Of a stretch of DNA of 64,000 bases, positions 16,653-24,779 are shown piece after piece. Position 1 is the stretch's first letter; every line of letters starts with the position of its first letter. The notes beneath the pieces are model-generated. The model was given only the letters and a program-made list of their open reading frames with translations. It was not told where the DNA came from and did no database searches. Source of the stretch: VAXT01 sp963728535 (GTDB lineage: Bacteria; Actinomycetota; Thermoleophilia; Gaiellales; Gaiellaceae); contig CAVSKK010000001.1 in the NCBI GenBank assembly GCA_963728535.1, positions 2,356,001-2,420,000 on the forward strand. Direction: 5' to 3'. Made by a program: the position numbers and the translations under genes.

Positions 16653-17630
16653 GTGGCGACGACACGCCGCGAGACCGTGACGCACGGGCTGCCGGCCGAT
16701 CCGGACGCCTCTGCGCCGTCCATCTCGGTCGTGATCCCGCTCTACAACGAGGCGGCGAGCATTCCCGAGCTCTACCGCCGAGCCGTCGTGTCGCTCGACG
16801 AGGCGGGGCACGCTTTCGAGCTGATCTTCGTCGACGACGGCTCGACCGATTCGACGTTCGCCGAGCTCGAGCGCATCCACGCAGCTGATGGGCGGGTCCA
16901 TGCAGTCCGGTTCAAGCGCAACTTCGGCCAGCACGCGGCGATGCACGCGGGACTCGTCCGGGCGCGCGGCGAGATCCTCGTGACGATGGACGGCGACCTC
17001 CAGAACGCCCCCGAGGATCTGCCCAGGCTCGTCCAGGCGGTCGAGTCCGGCGTCGACGTCGCCAGCGGCACGCGCGCCGCGAGGCGGGACTCCTGGGGGA
17101 GGACACTGCCTTCGCATGTGATCAACGGAATGCTCCGCCGCTTCACGCGCGTCGACATCTCGGACTTCGGCTGCGCCTTCAACGCGTACCGGCGGAGCGC
17201 GGTCGAGCCGATGCTCGGCGCGATCGGCAAGCAGAAGTTCACGAAGGCGCTCATCCTCTCGAGCGGGGCGAGCGTCGTCGAGGTGGACGTGACCCATTCG
17301 CCGCGTACCGGCCGCTCCCGGTACACGCCGTTGCGGCTCACTCGGCTTGCGCTGCACGTGCTGGCCGGGTTCTGGCCGCAGCCGATCCAGTGGATCGGGA
17401 TCGCGCTCGGGGTTCTCTGCTCGACAGCGGCGCTCGTGCTCGGGGTGTACGGCGTCTTCTACTGGATCGAGAGGTCGAACTTCCCGGGCCCGCTCTTCGG
17501 CGGGGTCGGCGTCATCTTCGTGCTCGGAATGCAGGGCTTCATCCTCGCCCTCGTCGGCGAGTACCTGGCTCGTATCCAGCGGGATGTCGAGGGCAGGCCG
17601 CTGTACACGATCGACCGAGAGCTTTCCTAG
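16653..17630 (+). CDS. GT2 polyprenyl-phosphate glycosyltransferase (DPM/ArnC/GtrB-like)
   Basis: The 325-residue protein has a cytoplasmic GT2 domain with IFVDDGSTDST (nucleotide binding), VTMDGDLQNAPEDLP (the DxD metal site) and GCAFNAYRRS. Two C-terminal membrane helices lie at about 245-270 and 285-310. This layout belongs to enzymes that make undecaprenyl-phosphate sugars for use outside the membrane, such as ArnC and GtrB. It may therefore supply donors for the GT-C-like enzymes at 10070 and 24776. GTG 16653 has a TAGGGT box 6 nt upstream. The stop shares CTAG with the convergent sulfotransferase. Confidence 0.85.
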   Translation: MATTRRETVTHGLPADPDASAPSISVVIPLYNEAASIPELYRRAVVSLDEAGHAFELIFVDDGSTDSTFAELERIHAADGRVHAVRFKRNFGQHAAMHAGLVRARGEILVTMDGDLQNAPEDLPRLVQAVESGVDVASGTRAARRDSWGRTLPSHVINGMLRRFTRVDISDFGCAFNAYRRSAVEPMLGAIGKQKFTKALILSSGASVVEVDVTHSPRTGRSRYTPLRLTRLALHVLAGFWPQPIQWIGIALGVLCSTAALVLGVYGVFYWIERSNFPGPLFGGVGVIFVLGMQGFILALVGEYLARIQRDVEGRPLYTIDRELS

Positions 17631-18382
17631 TGGAGCTGCCCGGCGAACTTGGTGCCCTCTAGGGCGTCGCGCACTTCGTCGTAGTTCTCGATCAGCTCCT
17701 CGTGCACCGTGGGGTTGACCTTCTGGAGCGACGACGAGACCGGCGCGGGCTCGACGTCGAGGAAGCGGAAGAGCTCGTCGAAACCCTGCTTCTCGTTTGC
17801 GACGAGGTCCTCGTAGATCACCTCCGTGTACGGAATGCCGACACGCTTGAAGCGCACCCGCGCTCCTTCGATCTGCCGCTCGTGCGCCGTCAGCCGCTGC
17901 AGAAGGTCGTCGGTGCCGAGCCGTACGCGGACGGACTCGACCGGCTGTCCCTCTCGGGCGTGCAGCACGCCGCGGCGCGCCTCGCCGGCTTCCCGCGAAA
18001 GGACGACGTCGAGTGCGTTCCGCCGCATGAGGTGGATGATCCGGACCCGCTTCAGCCAGAGCGCGGGCGTGAGCGGCCTCGCAATGCGCGTCAGCTGGCT
18101 GTACATGAGCTTGAAGCCGATCGCGTCGACTCCTGGGCGCTCCTCCAGGGCCTGGCCGAGGTAGCGCCAGAGGTGGACGGGCCGTGCGACACGTCCGCCG
18201 CCCTTGTCCGCGATAAATGTCTGCCAGTACGGAAGATCCTTCTCCTGCCCCCACCGAGGGGTGCCCTGGCCGCCGTGCATGAAGAGCTCCGAGTAGGCGA
18301 CGACCCGCGGGTGGCTGGTCAGCATGTCGACGACCCAGGTCGAGCCGCTGCGTTGGGTGGAGAGGACGACGAATCTCGTCAC
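17627..18382 (-). CDS. Sulfotransferase (Stf0-like)
   Basis: The 251-residue protein starts directly with the PAPS-binding loop VVLSTQRSGSTWVVDML and has a central IHLMRRNALDVVLS segment that binds the 3'-phosphate. This resembles the Stf0/LPS-sulfotransferase group. It would sulfate a carbohydrate from PAPS in the cytoplasm. It differs clearly from the sulfotransferase at 7740, so two distinct sulfation steps are likely. GTG 18382 has a TAGGCT box 8 nt upstream. Its stop overlaps that of the GT2 gene in a shared CTAG. Confidence 0.8.
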   Translation of the reverse strand: MTRFVVLSTQRSGSTWVVDMLTSHPRVVAYSELFMHGGQGTPRWGQEKDLPYWQTFIADKGGGRVARPVHLWRYLGQALEERPGVDAIGFKLMYSQLTRIARPLTPALWLKRVRIIHLMRRNALDVVLSREAGEARRGVLHAREGQPVESVRVRLGTDDLLQRLTAHERQIEGARVRFKRVGIPYTEVIYEDLVANEKQGFDELFRFLDVEPAPVSSSLQKVNPTVHEELIENYDEVRDALEGTKFAGQLH

Positions 18383-18390
18383 GGGAGAGG

Positions 18391-18396
18391 AGCCTA
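18391..18396 (-). promoter_or_regulatory. -10 element TAGGCT, sulfotransferase
   Basis: The minus strand reads TAGGCT 8 nt before GTG 18382. The same hexamer serves the divergent gene, giving the perfect dyad AGCCTA-N10-TAGGCT at 18391-18412. Confidence 0.55.
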
Positions 18397-18406
18397 GTGG
18401 CGCGGG

Positions 18407-18412
18407 TAGGCT
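18407..18412 (+). promoter_or_regulatory. -10 element TAGGCT, sugar dehydratase operon
   Basis: TAGGCT ends 8 nt before GTG 18421. This decides the start of the dehydratase against an upstream in-frame GTG at 18397. Confidence 0.55.
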
Positions 18413-18420
18413 TCCGGGCC

Positions 18421-19419
18421 GTGAAGGCGAAACGCGTTCTGGTCACCGGCGGCGCGGGGTTCATACCCTCGAACTTCGTGCGCCACATCCTCGAGGCGAC
18501 GCCGTATGAGGTCGTCTCCCTCGACGCTCTCACCTACGCGGGCAGCATGGACAACCTCGCATCCGTGAGCGGGCACGAGCGGCACTCGTTCGTCCACGGC
18601 GACATTCGCGACCACGACCTCGTGCGCCAGGTCGCGGCGGAGGTGGACGTGATCGTCAACGCGGCCGCCGAGTCGCACGTCGAGAAGTCGATCGAGGCCG
18701 GCGCCTCGGAGTTCGTGACGACCAACGTCGAGGGCACGCAGATCCTGCTCGACGCCGTCCGGGAGACACCCGTGGAGCGTTTCATCCTCTTCTCGTCCAG
18801 CGAGGTCTACGGGACCGCTCTCTACGCGCCCATGGACGAGGAGCACCCACTCAACCCGCGGAGCCCGTATGCGGCGACGAAGGCCGGCGCAGACCGGCTC
18901 GCGTATTCGTATTACGTCACGTATGGGCTGCCGATCGTCATCGTCCGCCCGTTCAACAACTATGGCCCGAGCCAGCATCCGGAGAAGGTGATCCCGCGCT
19001 TCATCACCCAGGCGCTGGCCGACGAGCCGCTGACGATTCACGGCGACGGGCACGCGAGCCGCGACTGGCTGTACGTGGACGACGACGCCGAGGCGATCGA
19101 GTCGATCATCGCCGCCGACGACCGGGTGGTCGGCGAGGTGATCAACGTCGCCACTGGGATCGACATCACCGTCTCGGACATCGCCGACAAGGTGCTGGAG
19201 CTGCTCGGGAAGCCGTCGTCCCTGAAAGTGCACGTCGACGAGCGGCCGGGGCAGGTCGACCGCCACATCGGGTCGACCGAGAAGGCGGAGAAGCTGCTCG
19301 GCTGGAAGGCGCGAACGTCGTTCGAGGACGGGCTCGAGCGCACCATCTCGTGGTACCGCGACAATGAGGCCTGGTGGAGGGCCCCGGAGCGGCGACCGGC
19401 AGACGTCTTCTCGTCCTAG
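18421..19419 (+). CDS. SDR nucleotide-sugar 4,6-dehydratase-like enzyme
   Basis: The 332-residue protein is an extended short-chain dehydrogenase with the NAD site VTGGAGFIPSNFV and catalytic SPYAATK (Tyr and Lys). The opening DALTYAGSMDNL is like RmlB. However, the catalytic loop is SSSEVYG, so RmlB's TDE has lost its Asp, and the following YAPMDEEHPL is closer to LegB-type NDP-HexNAc 4,6-dehydratases. I therefore call a 4,6-dehydratase of unknown sugar and not dTDP-glucose dehydratase. It leads an operon with an ATP-grasp ligase (46-bp overlap) and a DegT aminotransferase, which suits the route to a 4-amino-4,6-dideoxy sugar. The start is set by the TAGGCT box; GTG 18397 is the alternative. 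Confidence 0.8.
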   Translation: MKAKRVLVTGGAGFIPSNFVRHILEATPYEVVSLDALTYAGSMDNLASVSGHERHSFVHGDIRDHDLVRQVAAEVDVIVNAAAESHVEKSIEAGASEFVTTNVEGTQILLDAVRETPVERFILFSSSEVYGTALYAPMDEEHPLNPRSPYAATKAGADRLAYSYYVTYGLPIVIVRPFNNYGPSQHPEKVIPRFITQALADEPLTIHGDGHASRDWLYVDDDAEAIESIIAADDRVVGEVINVATGIDITVSDIADKVLELLGKPSSLKVHVDERPGQVDRHIGSTEKAEKLLGWKARTSFEDGLERTISWYRDNEAWWRAPERRPADVFSS

Positions 19420-20591
19420 GGGCGGGACCGGCTCAGCTCGGCCTGCTCGCTTCGGCCCGCGAGCGAGGTCTCTTCGTGATCGCGCTCGACCGCGACCCGG
19501 CCGCGCCCGGGTTTCAGTACGCGGACCGGCGGGCGATCATCTCGACCGAGGACGAGCAGGGCATCGAGCGTCTGGCCGACGCGGAGGCCGTCGACGGGGT
19601 GATCGCGCCCGGGATCGACTGGCCCGTCGCGATCGCCGCACGGGTCGCCGAGCGCCACGGCCTGCCGCACCCGATCGATGGTGCGACTGCGGGCCTCGCC
19701 GTCTCCAAGCAGAAGCAGCGCGAGCGCCTCGCGGAGGCCGGCGTGCCCCAGCCGAGCTGGCAGATCGCCAAGACTCCCGAAGACACTTTGCAACACACTG
19801 ACGCGGGCTCCTGGGTCGTCAAGGCTCCCGACCGGCAAGGGCAGAAGGGCCTTGCGCTCGTGCGCTCCGAGAACGAGCTTCCGGCCGCGATCGCGCGCGC
19901 GATCGAAGAGTCGCGCAGCGGCACGGCGATCGTCGAGGAGCTCGTGGACGGGCCGGAGGTGACGGTCAACGCGTTCTCGGTGCGCGGCGAGTTCCATCCG
20001 CTGACCGTGACCGACCGTCTGACCGCGGAGCCGCCTGCGTTCGGGGTCGCGCTCGCGCACGTCTGGCCCAGCGAGGTGGGCGCGAAGGCGGCTGAGGTCG
20101 CGCGTGCTGCCGTCGGAGCGCTCGGCATCCAGGACGGGCCGACCTACACCCAGCTTCGAATCGGGCCCGAGGGGCCGCAGGTGATCGAGGTCGCCGCCCG
20201 GCTCGGCGGAGGGCACGATGCGGAGCTCGTCCACGCCGCGCTCGGAGTCGACCTGAACGGCCTCGCGCTCCAGGCTGCGCTCGGGGAGCCGATCTGGTCG
20301 GCCGCACTCCATGTGGTGCCGCAGGTCGGTGGTGCCGTTGTGCGCTTCCTCGTCCCGCCGGAAGGGGTGCTCCGGGAGGTCGGGGGCATCGAGGAGGCAC
20401 GCGCTGTCGAAGGCGTTCAGGAGGTACGCGTCTACCGCGAGCCGGGCCACCTCTTCGGGCCGTTCCTCCGCGGCGCCGACCGCGCGGGAGCGGTGCTGGC
20501 CGTGGGCGAGAGCCGCGAGGAGGCGCTCGAGCGGGCCGACGAAGCCGCTCGTCTCATACGCTTTGAGGTCGGTGCAGAAACTCTCGTCTGA
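19374..20591 (+). CDS. ATP-grasp ligase
   Basis: The 405-residue protein has a PurK-like N-terminal Rossmann region (LLVLGAGPAQLGLL), a central ATP-grasp domain (WVVKAPDRQGQKG as the ATP loop) and a C-terminal metal site QVIEVAARLGGGHD. Residues EVTVNAFSVRGEF and ARLGGGHDAELV are typical of ATP-grasp amino-acid ligases such as the BacD group. The enzyme would activate a carboxylate as acyl phosphate and couple it to an amine. Its place between a sugar dehydratase and a sugar aminotransferase suggests that the amine may be a 4-amino sugar. The GTG start at 19374 lies inside the dehydratase gene. Confidence 0.8.
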   Translation: MEGPGAATGRRLLVLGAGPAQLGLLASARERGLFVIALDRDPAAPGFQYADRRAIISTEDEQGIERLADAEAVDGVIAPGIDWPVAIAARVAERHGLPHPIDGATAGLAVSKQKQRERLAEAGVPQPSWQIAKTPEDTLQHTDAGSWVVKAPDRQGQKGLALVRSENELPAAIARAIEESRSGTAIVEELVDGPEVTVNAFSVRGEFHPLTVTDRLTAEPPAFGVALAHVWPSEVGAKAAEVARAAVGALGIQDGPTYTQLRIGPEGPQVIEVAARLGGGHDAELVHAALGVDLNGLALQAALGEPIWSAALHVVPQVGGAVVRFLVPPEGVLREVGGIEEARAVEGVQEVRVYREPGHLFGPFLRGADRAGAVLAVGESREEALERADEAARLIRFEVGAETLV

Positions 20592-20604
20592 ACGAAGAGA
20601 TTCG

Positions 20605-21705
20605 ATGCTCGGCTTCCAGCCGCCCGCGATCGGCGAGGAGGAGATCGCCGCGGTCGCGGAGACCCTGCGGTCAGGCTGGCTGACGACCGGTCCGAAGGCC
20701 GCCGAGCTCGAACGCCGCTTCGCCGAGTTCGTGGAGGCCGAGCACGTGCTCGCCGTCGCCTCCGGCACGGCCGCGCTTCACCTCGCGCTGCTCGCCGTCG
20801 GCGTCGGCCCCGGAGACGAAGTGATCACGTCTCCGATCACCTGGCCGGCGACCGCGAACGTCATCGTCCACACCGGCGCGACGCCGGTGTTCGCGGACGT
20901 GCGCGACTCCGACCTGAACATCGACCCCGACCATGTGGCCGAGCTCATCGGCGATCGGACGAAGGCGATCATGCCTGTCGACCTCGCCGGCCAGGTCGCC
21001 GATCTCGATCCCCTGCTCGCGCACGGCATCCCCGTCGTCGAGGACGCGGCCCATGCGGCGGAAAGCGCCTACCGCGGGCGCAAGGTCGGTTCCCTGTGCG
21101 ACGCGACCTGCTTCTCGCTCTACGCGACGAAGAACATCGCGGCCGGCGAGGGCGGGCTGATCTCGACGAACGACGCCGGAGTAGCAGAGGCGATCGAGAA
21201 CCTGCGCCTGATGCGCCGGGGCCACGGGTCGCTCTACGACATCGTCGTCCCGGGCTACAAGGCGAACCTGTCAGACGTGCTGGCGGCGATCGCGCTCTGT
21301 CAGCTGGACAAGGTGGAGGCGCACGGCCACATTCGCCGACGCCAGTTCGACGCCTACGACGAGGCGGTCGCGGAGCTGGACGGTATCGAGCCGCTCGTGC
21401 GCGACGCGCGCGACACGCACGCCTACCACCTCTACGTCGTCCGAATCGACGCCGAGCGGGCGGGAGCGACTCGTGACGAGTATCAGCGGCTGCTCGCCGA
21501 GGAGAACATCGCGACGAGCATCCACTTCCTCCCCGTCCACAAGCTGACCGCTTATCGCGAGCTGCTCCCCGACCAGCCCCCGCTCGCGGTCGCCGAGCGC
21601 GCGGGCGACGAGGTGCTGTCGCTGCCGCTTTCCCCGGCGCACTCCGACGACGACATCGCCGACGTGATCGCTGCACTGCGCCGGGTGCACGCTGCACTGA
21701 GATGA
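20605..21705 (+). CDS. DegT/DnrJ/EryC1 sugar aminotransferase (ArnB/PseC-like)
   Basis: The 366-residue PLP enzyme has GWLTTGPKAAELE near the N-terminus, AVASGTAALHLAL (PLP phosphate binding), VVEDAAHAAES (Asp to the pyridine nitrogen) and the Schiff-base lysine in LYATKNIAAGEGG. Together these are the pattern of nucleotide-sugar C4 aminotransferases such as ArnB and PseC. It would convert the 4-keto sugar made by the neighbouring dehydratase into a 4-amino sugar with glutamate as donor. ATG 20605 follows AAGAGA, a weak ribosome-binding site, 13 bp after the ATP-grasp stop. It overlaps the next gene by ATGA. Confidence 0.88.
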   Translation: MLGFQPPAIGEEEIAAVAETLRSGWLTTGPKAAELERRFAEFVEAEHVLAVASGTAALHLALLAVGVGPGDEVITSPITWPATANVIVHTGATPVFADVRDSDLNIDPDHVAELIGDRTKAIMPVDLAGQVADLDPLLAHGIPVVEDAAHAAESAYRGRKVGSLCDATCFSLYATKNIAAGEGGLISTNDAGVAEAIENLRLMRRGHGSLYDIVVPGYKANLSDVLAAIALCQLDKVEAHGHIRRRQFDAYDEAVAELDGIEPLVRDARDTHAYHLYVVRIDAERAGATRDEYQRLLAEENIATSIHFLPVHKLTAYRELLPDQPPLAVAERAGDEVLSLPLSPAHSDDDIADVIAALRRVHAALR

Positions 21706-22679
21706 GCCGGCCGCTTCGCGTCGTACTGACGCTCCTCGTTACGGGGCTCTGTACCGCGTACGTCCTCTGGAAGATCGACATCGCCCGCACTGCGCAGGTG
21801 CTCGTTGACGCCGACCCTCTCTACTTCCTGGCCGCGGTTGCGCTGATGGTCGTGACGATCCTGCCGATGGCCTGGCGCTGGCAGCTCTTGCTGAAAGCAA
21901 AGGGAGTTCACGAGGAGATTCCCTGGCTGACCCGGGCGTACTTCGTGTCATACGCAGCCGGCCAGGTGCTGCCGACGGCCGTCGGTGGGGACGCGGTCCG
22001 CATCTTCGAGACCGCCCGCCGCCATCCCGGCCACGGGAACACGGCGGCGGCGTCGGTCCTGCTCGAGCGAGCGATCGGCGGAGCGGCGACCCTGGTGCTC
22101 GCCGCCATCGGCTTCCTGCTCGCGGTCGGTCAGTACGACGTCGGCCCCTACCTCTGGATCGAGGCGCTGTTCGTCGTTGCGACGATCATTCTCGGCTTCC
22201 TGCTCTTCTCGCCCAGGGCGCGGCCGCTGCTGCGGCTCGCCAGGCCGGTCCTCGCCCTCGTCAAGGCCGACCGGCTCGTCGCCCAGGTCTACACCGCGAT
22301 CCACTCCTACCGGCAGCACCTCGCCGTCCTGCTGACAGTGTTCGGCGTGACGCTCGGCGTGCAGGCGACGCGGGTGCTCGCGATCTGGCTCAGTGGGAAG
22401 GCCGTGGGGATCGACCTCTCCCCGCGTCCGTACTACGTGATGGGCCCGCTCCTCTTCCTGGTCATGCTCGTTCCGTTCACCGTCAACGGGCTCGCGGTGC
22501 GTGAGTCGTTCTTCGTCAGCTTCCTCGGGAACCTCGGCGTCGACGCCGACAGCGCGTTTGCGGCCGGTTTTCTCTTCTTCATCGTCACGTTGGTTATGTC
22601 GGCCCCCGGCGCGCTCATCCTCGCCTGGGAGGGCCTACACGGGACGAGCCGACGCGTGCCGCGCGAAGCCGATGGCTGA
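21702..22679 (+). CDS. LPG-synthase-TM-like (UPF0104) membrane protein
   Basis: The 325-residue protein has about eight membrane helices and the family motifs MAWRWQLLL (first loop) and LPTAVGGDAVRIFE. These identify the flippase-like domain shared with the membrane half of MprF and with AglD/UPF0104 proteins. Members often accompany GT2 genes and are thought to move polyprenyl-linked sugars or lipids. It overlaps the aminotransferase by 4 bp and the next GT2 by 8 bp, so it is part of the amino-sugar operon. No biochemical role can be assigned from the sequence alone. Confidence 0.8.
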   Translation: MSRPLRVVLTLLVTGLCTAYVLWKIDIARTAQVLVDADPLYFLAAVALMVVTILPMAWRWQLLLKAKGVHEEIPWLTRAYFVSYAAGQVLPTAVGGDAVRIFETARRHPGHGNTAAASVLLERAIGGAATLVLAAIGFLLAVGQYDVGPYLWIEALFVVATIILGFLLFSPRARPLLRLARPVLALVKADRLVAQVYTAIHSYRQHLAVLLTVFGVTLGVQATRVLAIWLSGKAVGIDLSPRPYYVMGPLLFLVMLVPFTVNGLAVRESFFVSFLGNLGVDADSAFAAGFLFFIVTLVMSAPGALILAWEGLHGTSRRVPREADG

Positions 22680-23568
22680 GGTCTCGGCGATTGTCGTGAC
22701 GTACAACGCGGCGCCGTGGATCGAGCGCTCGCTCGAGAGCCTCCGCGGGACGGGCGCGGAGGTGATCGTGGTCGACAACGGCTCGACGGACGGGACGCTC
22801 GAGCTCGTCCGCGAGCAATTCCCGGAAGCGCGGATCGTCGAGCAGGAGAACCGGGGCTTCGGTGCCGGCAACAACACCGGCATGCGCGCTGCTTCCGGGC
22901 GGTACTTCCTGCTCCTGAATCCCGACGCGTGGCTCACCGAGGGCGCGCTCGAAGACCTGGTCGCCTTCATCGACCAACATCCGGAAGCGGCCGTCGTCGG
23001 CCCGCGGCTGCTCAATCCGGACGGCTCTCTCCAGCGCTCGGTTCGCGGCTACCCGACTCCCTGGCGGCTCGCAACCGAATACTTCTTCCTTCGGAAGCTA
23101 GCGCCCCACACGGAGGCACTGAACGCGCTCTTCGGTGCGGGCTTCGATCACAAGTCGGTGCGTGAGGCTGACTACCTGTTCGGCGCGTGCCTGCTGGTGC
23201 GGAGGGAGGCCGTGGACTCGATCGGCGGGTTCGACGAGGACTTCTTCCTGATGAGCGAGGAAGTGGATTGGCTGTACCGCTTTCGCCAGGCCGGCTGGAA
23301 CGTGCTCTTCTATCCCGGCGCCGAGGCGTACCACGTGGTCGGTGCATCGCTCAATCCGGCCCGGTTCAAGGACGTCGTGCGCGGCCACCTGCAGTTTCTC
23401 CGGAAGCATCGGGGCATCCGTGTCGCAGAGCAGGCTCGGCGCGTGATGTTGTGGGGGCTCCGGGTCCGGGGGCTGGTGTTCCGTGGCGAGCGGGGGCGCG
23501 CCTACCGGGAGGTCGCGCGCTGGCTCGGTTCGGGCCGGGCCGCCTCGCTCCTGGAATCGAGCGAGTGA
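22672..23568 (+). CDS. GT2 glycosyltransferase, rhamnosyltransferase-like
   Basis: The 298-residue enzyme has IVVDNGSTDGT, FGAGNNTGMRAA, LLLNPDAW (the DxD-equivalent) and the catalytic FLMSEEVDWLYR. This set is typical of WbbL-type rhamnosyltransferases and related GT2s. It is cytoplasmic with no membrane helices. The start is ATG 22672; an N-terminal extension in the same frame would only cover the previous gene. Its GTGA overlap with the deacetylase gene shows operon membership. The transferred sugar is unknown and could be the amino sugar made by genes 18421-21705. Confidence 0.85.
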   Translation: MAEVSAIVVTYNAAPWIERSLESLRGTGAEVIVVDNGSTDGTLELVREQFPEARIVEQENRGFGAGNNTGMRAASGRYFLLLNPDAWLTEGALEDLVAFIDQHPEAAVVGPRLLNPDGSLQRSVRGYPTPWRLATEYFFLRKLAPHTEALNALFGAGFDHKSVREADYLFGACLLVRREAVDSIGGFDEDFFLMSEEVDWLYRFRQAGWNVLFYPGAEAYHVVGASLNPARFKDVVRGHLQFLRKHRGIRVAEQARRVMLWGLRVRGLVFRGERGRAYREVARWLGSGRAASLLESSE

Positions 23569-24779
23569 GTGTCGAGCTGATTCCAGAAGCGGTCGAGCGG
23601 AAGGCCCGCTGGGTTCTCGACACGATCGGAGCCCGCGACCTCGGGGTCGGGGACGACGTCCCCTACCGGGCGGAGGCCTGGGAGCAGGTCGCCCGGGGGG
23701 AGCGGCCCCAAGGCGACGAGCTCGCCGAGGCGTTCTTCCACCTCGCCCGCGTCGAGGAGCAAACCGGCCCTCGTGACGAGCACGGCCGGTTCCGGGCGGC
23801 CGGTTCCTCGCTCGAGCCGCTCGACCCACCGCTCGAGCGCCTGCGGAGGCGGCTCGGTGTCGAGCCGCCTCGCTGGGGTGGCGCCCGCTTCGCCGTCGCG
23901 CTCACCCACGACGTCGACACGCCGTGGAAGTGGACCGCGACCGGGCTTCGGGGTGCTGCTGCGCGCGCGAAGTCCGACATGCTTCGCGGCCGGGTGCGCT
24001 CCGGCCTGCGCGAGACACGCGCCCTGGTCGGCTGGCCGTTCCACAAGGTGCGCGGAACCGACCCGTTCTGGAGCTTCGACCGCATCCTCGCCGACGAGCG
24101 GCGGTGTGATGCGTCGTCCACGTTCTTCGTGATGGCCGATCACGCGCACGAGCTAGACGGGCCCAGCGCAGAGTCGTACCAGCAGCTGCGCCCACGGCTC
24201 GTCGAGACGCTGCTTGACGGTGCCGCCGAGGTCGCGCTCCACGGCAGCTACTCGGCTGCGGACGACGGCGCTCGCCTGGCGGCCGAGAAGATTCGGCTGG
24301 AGCAGCTCGCCGGCCCGGTGCGAGGCCAGCGCTATCACTTTCTGCGGCTCGACCCGCACCGCAACCTGGCTCACGTCGAGGCCGCGGGCTTCGCCTACGA
24401 CTCGACCCTCGGGTTCAACGACGCGCCCGGCTTTCGGGCCGGGATCGCCCACCCATTTCGGCCCTGGAACCTCGAGCGCGACGAGCCGCGCGGCATCGTC
24501 GAGATCCCATTGGCTGCGATGGACGTGACGCTCTCGGCGGAGCGCTATCTCGGTCTCAGCGCACGGCGAGCCGAGGAGCGCCTGCTCACGCTGCTCGACT
24601 GGGCGGCCGAGCACGGCGGGGGCTTCGCGGTGCTCTGGCACTCGGAGCAGTACGACTCGGCGATCAACCGCGGCTGGGATCGGCTGTACCGCCGGTTCAT
24701 GGAGGGCGTCCGCGAGCGCGGAGGCATCTGCGTGCAGGCGGGCACTCTTGCAGAAGAGGCGGGCGAGTGGCTGTCGTGA
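23565..24779 (+). CDS. Polysaccharide deacetylase-like protein
   Basis: The 404-residue protein has a poorly characterised N-terminal region of about 105 residues, then a NodB-like barrel. ALTHDVDTPWKW carries the catalytic/metal Asp pair, VALHGSYSA a metal His, and VLWHSEQYDS a late His motif. RLDPHRNLAHVEAAGFAYD resembles the arginine-motif region of long CE4-like enzymes found in capsule loci. It may deacetylate an N-acetylamino sugar. GTG 23565 overlaps the GT2 stop (GTGA), and the stop overlaps the next gene in the same way. It is the second deacetylase after the one at 3710. Confidence 0.75.
   Translation: MSVELIPEAVERKARWVLDTIGARDLGVGDDVPYRAEAWEQVARGERPQGDELAEAFFHLARVEEQTGPRDEHGRFRAAGSSLEPLDPPLERLRRRLGVEPPRWGGARFAVALTHDVDTPWKWTATGLRGAAARAKSDMLRGRVRSGLRETRALVGWPFHKVRGTDPFWSFDRILADERRCDASSTFFVMADHAHELDGPSAESYQQLRPRLVETLLDGAAEVALHGSYSAADDGARLAAEKIRLEQLAGPVRGQRYHFLRLDPHRNLAHVEAAGFAYDSTLGFNDAPGFRAGIAHPFRPWNLERDEPRGIVEIPLAAMDVTLSAERYLGLSARRAEERLLTLLDWAAEHGGGFAVLWHSEQYDSAINRGWDRLYRRFMEGVRERGGICVQAGTLAEEAGEWLS

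Noticed and set aside
16626..18533. Open frame of 635 codons on the minus strand across the GT2, sulfotransferase and dehydratase starts
   Set aside because: It shows no domain motif and is low-complexity Arg/Ala/Pro-rich, and both strands already carry well-supported genes. It is a GC-driven shadow frame.
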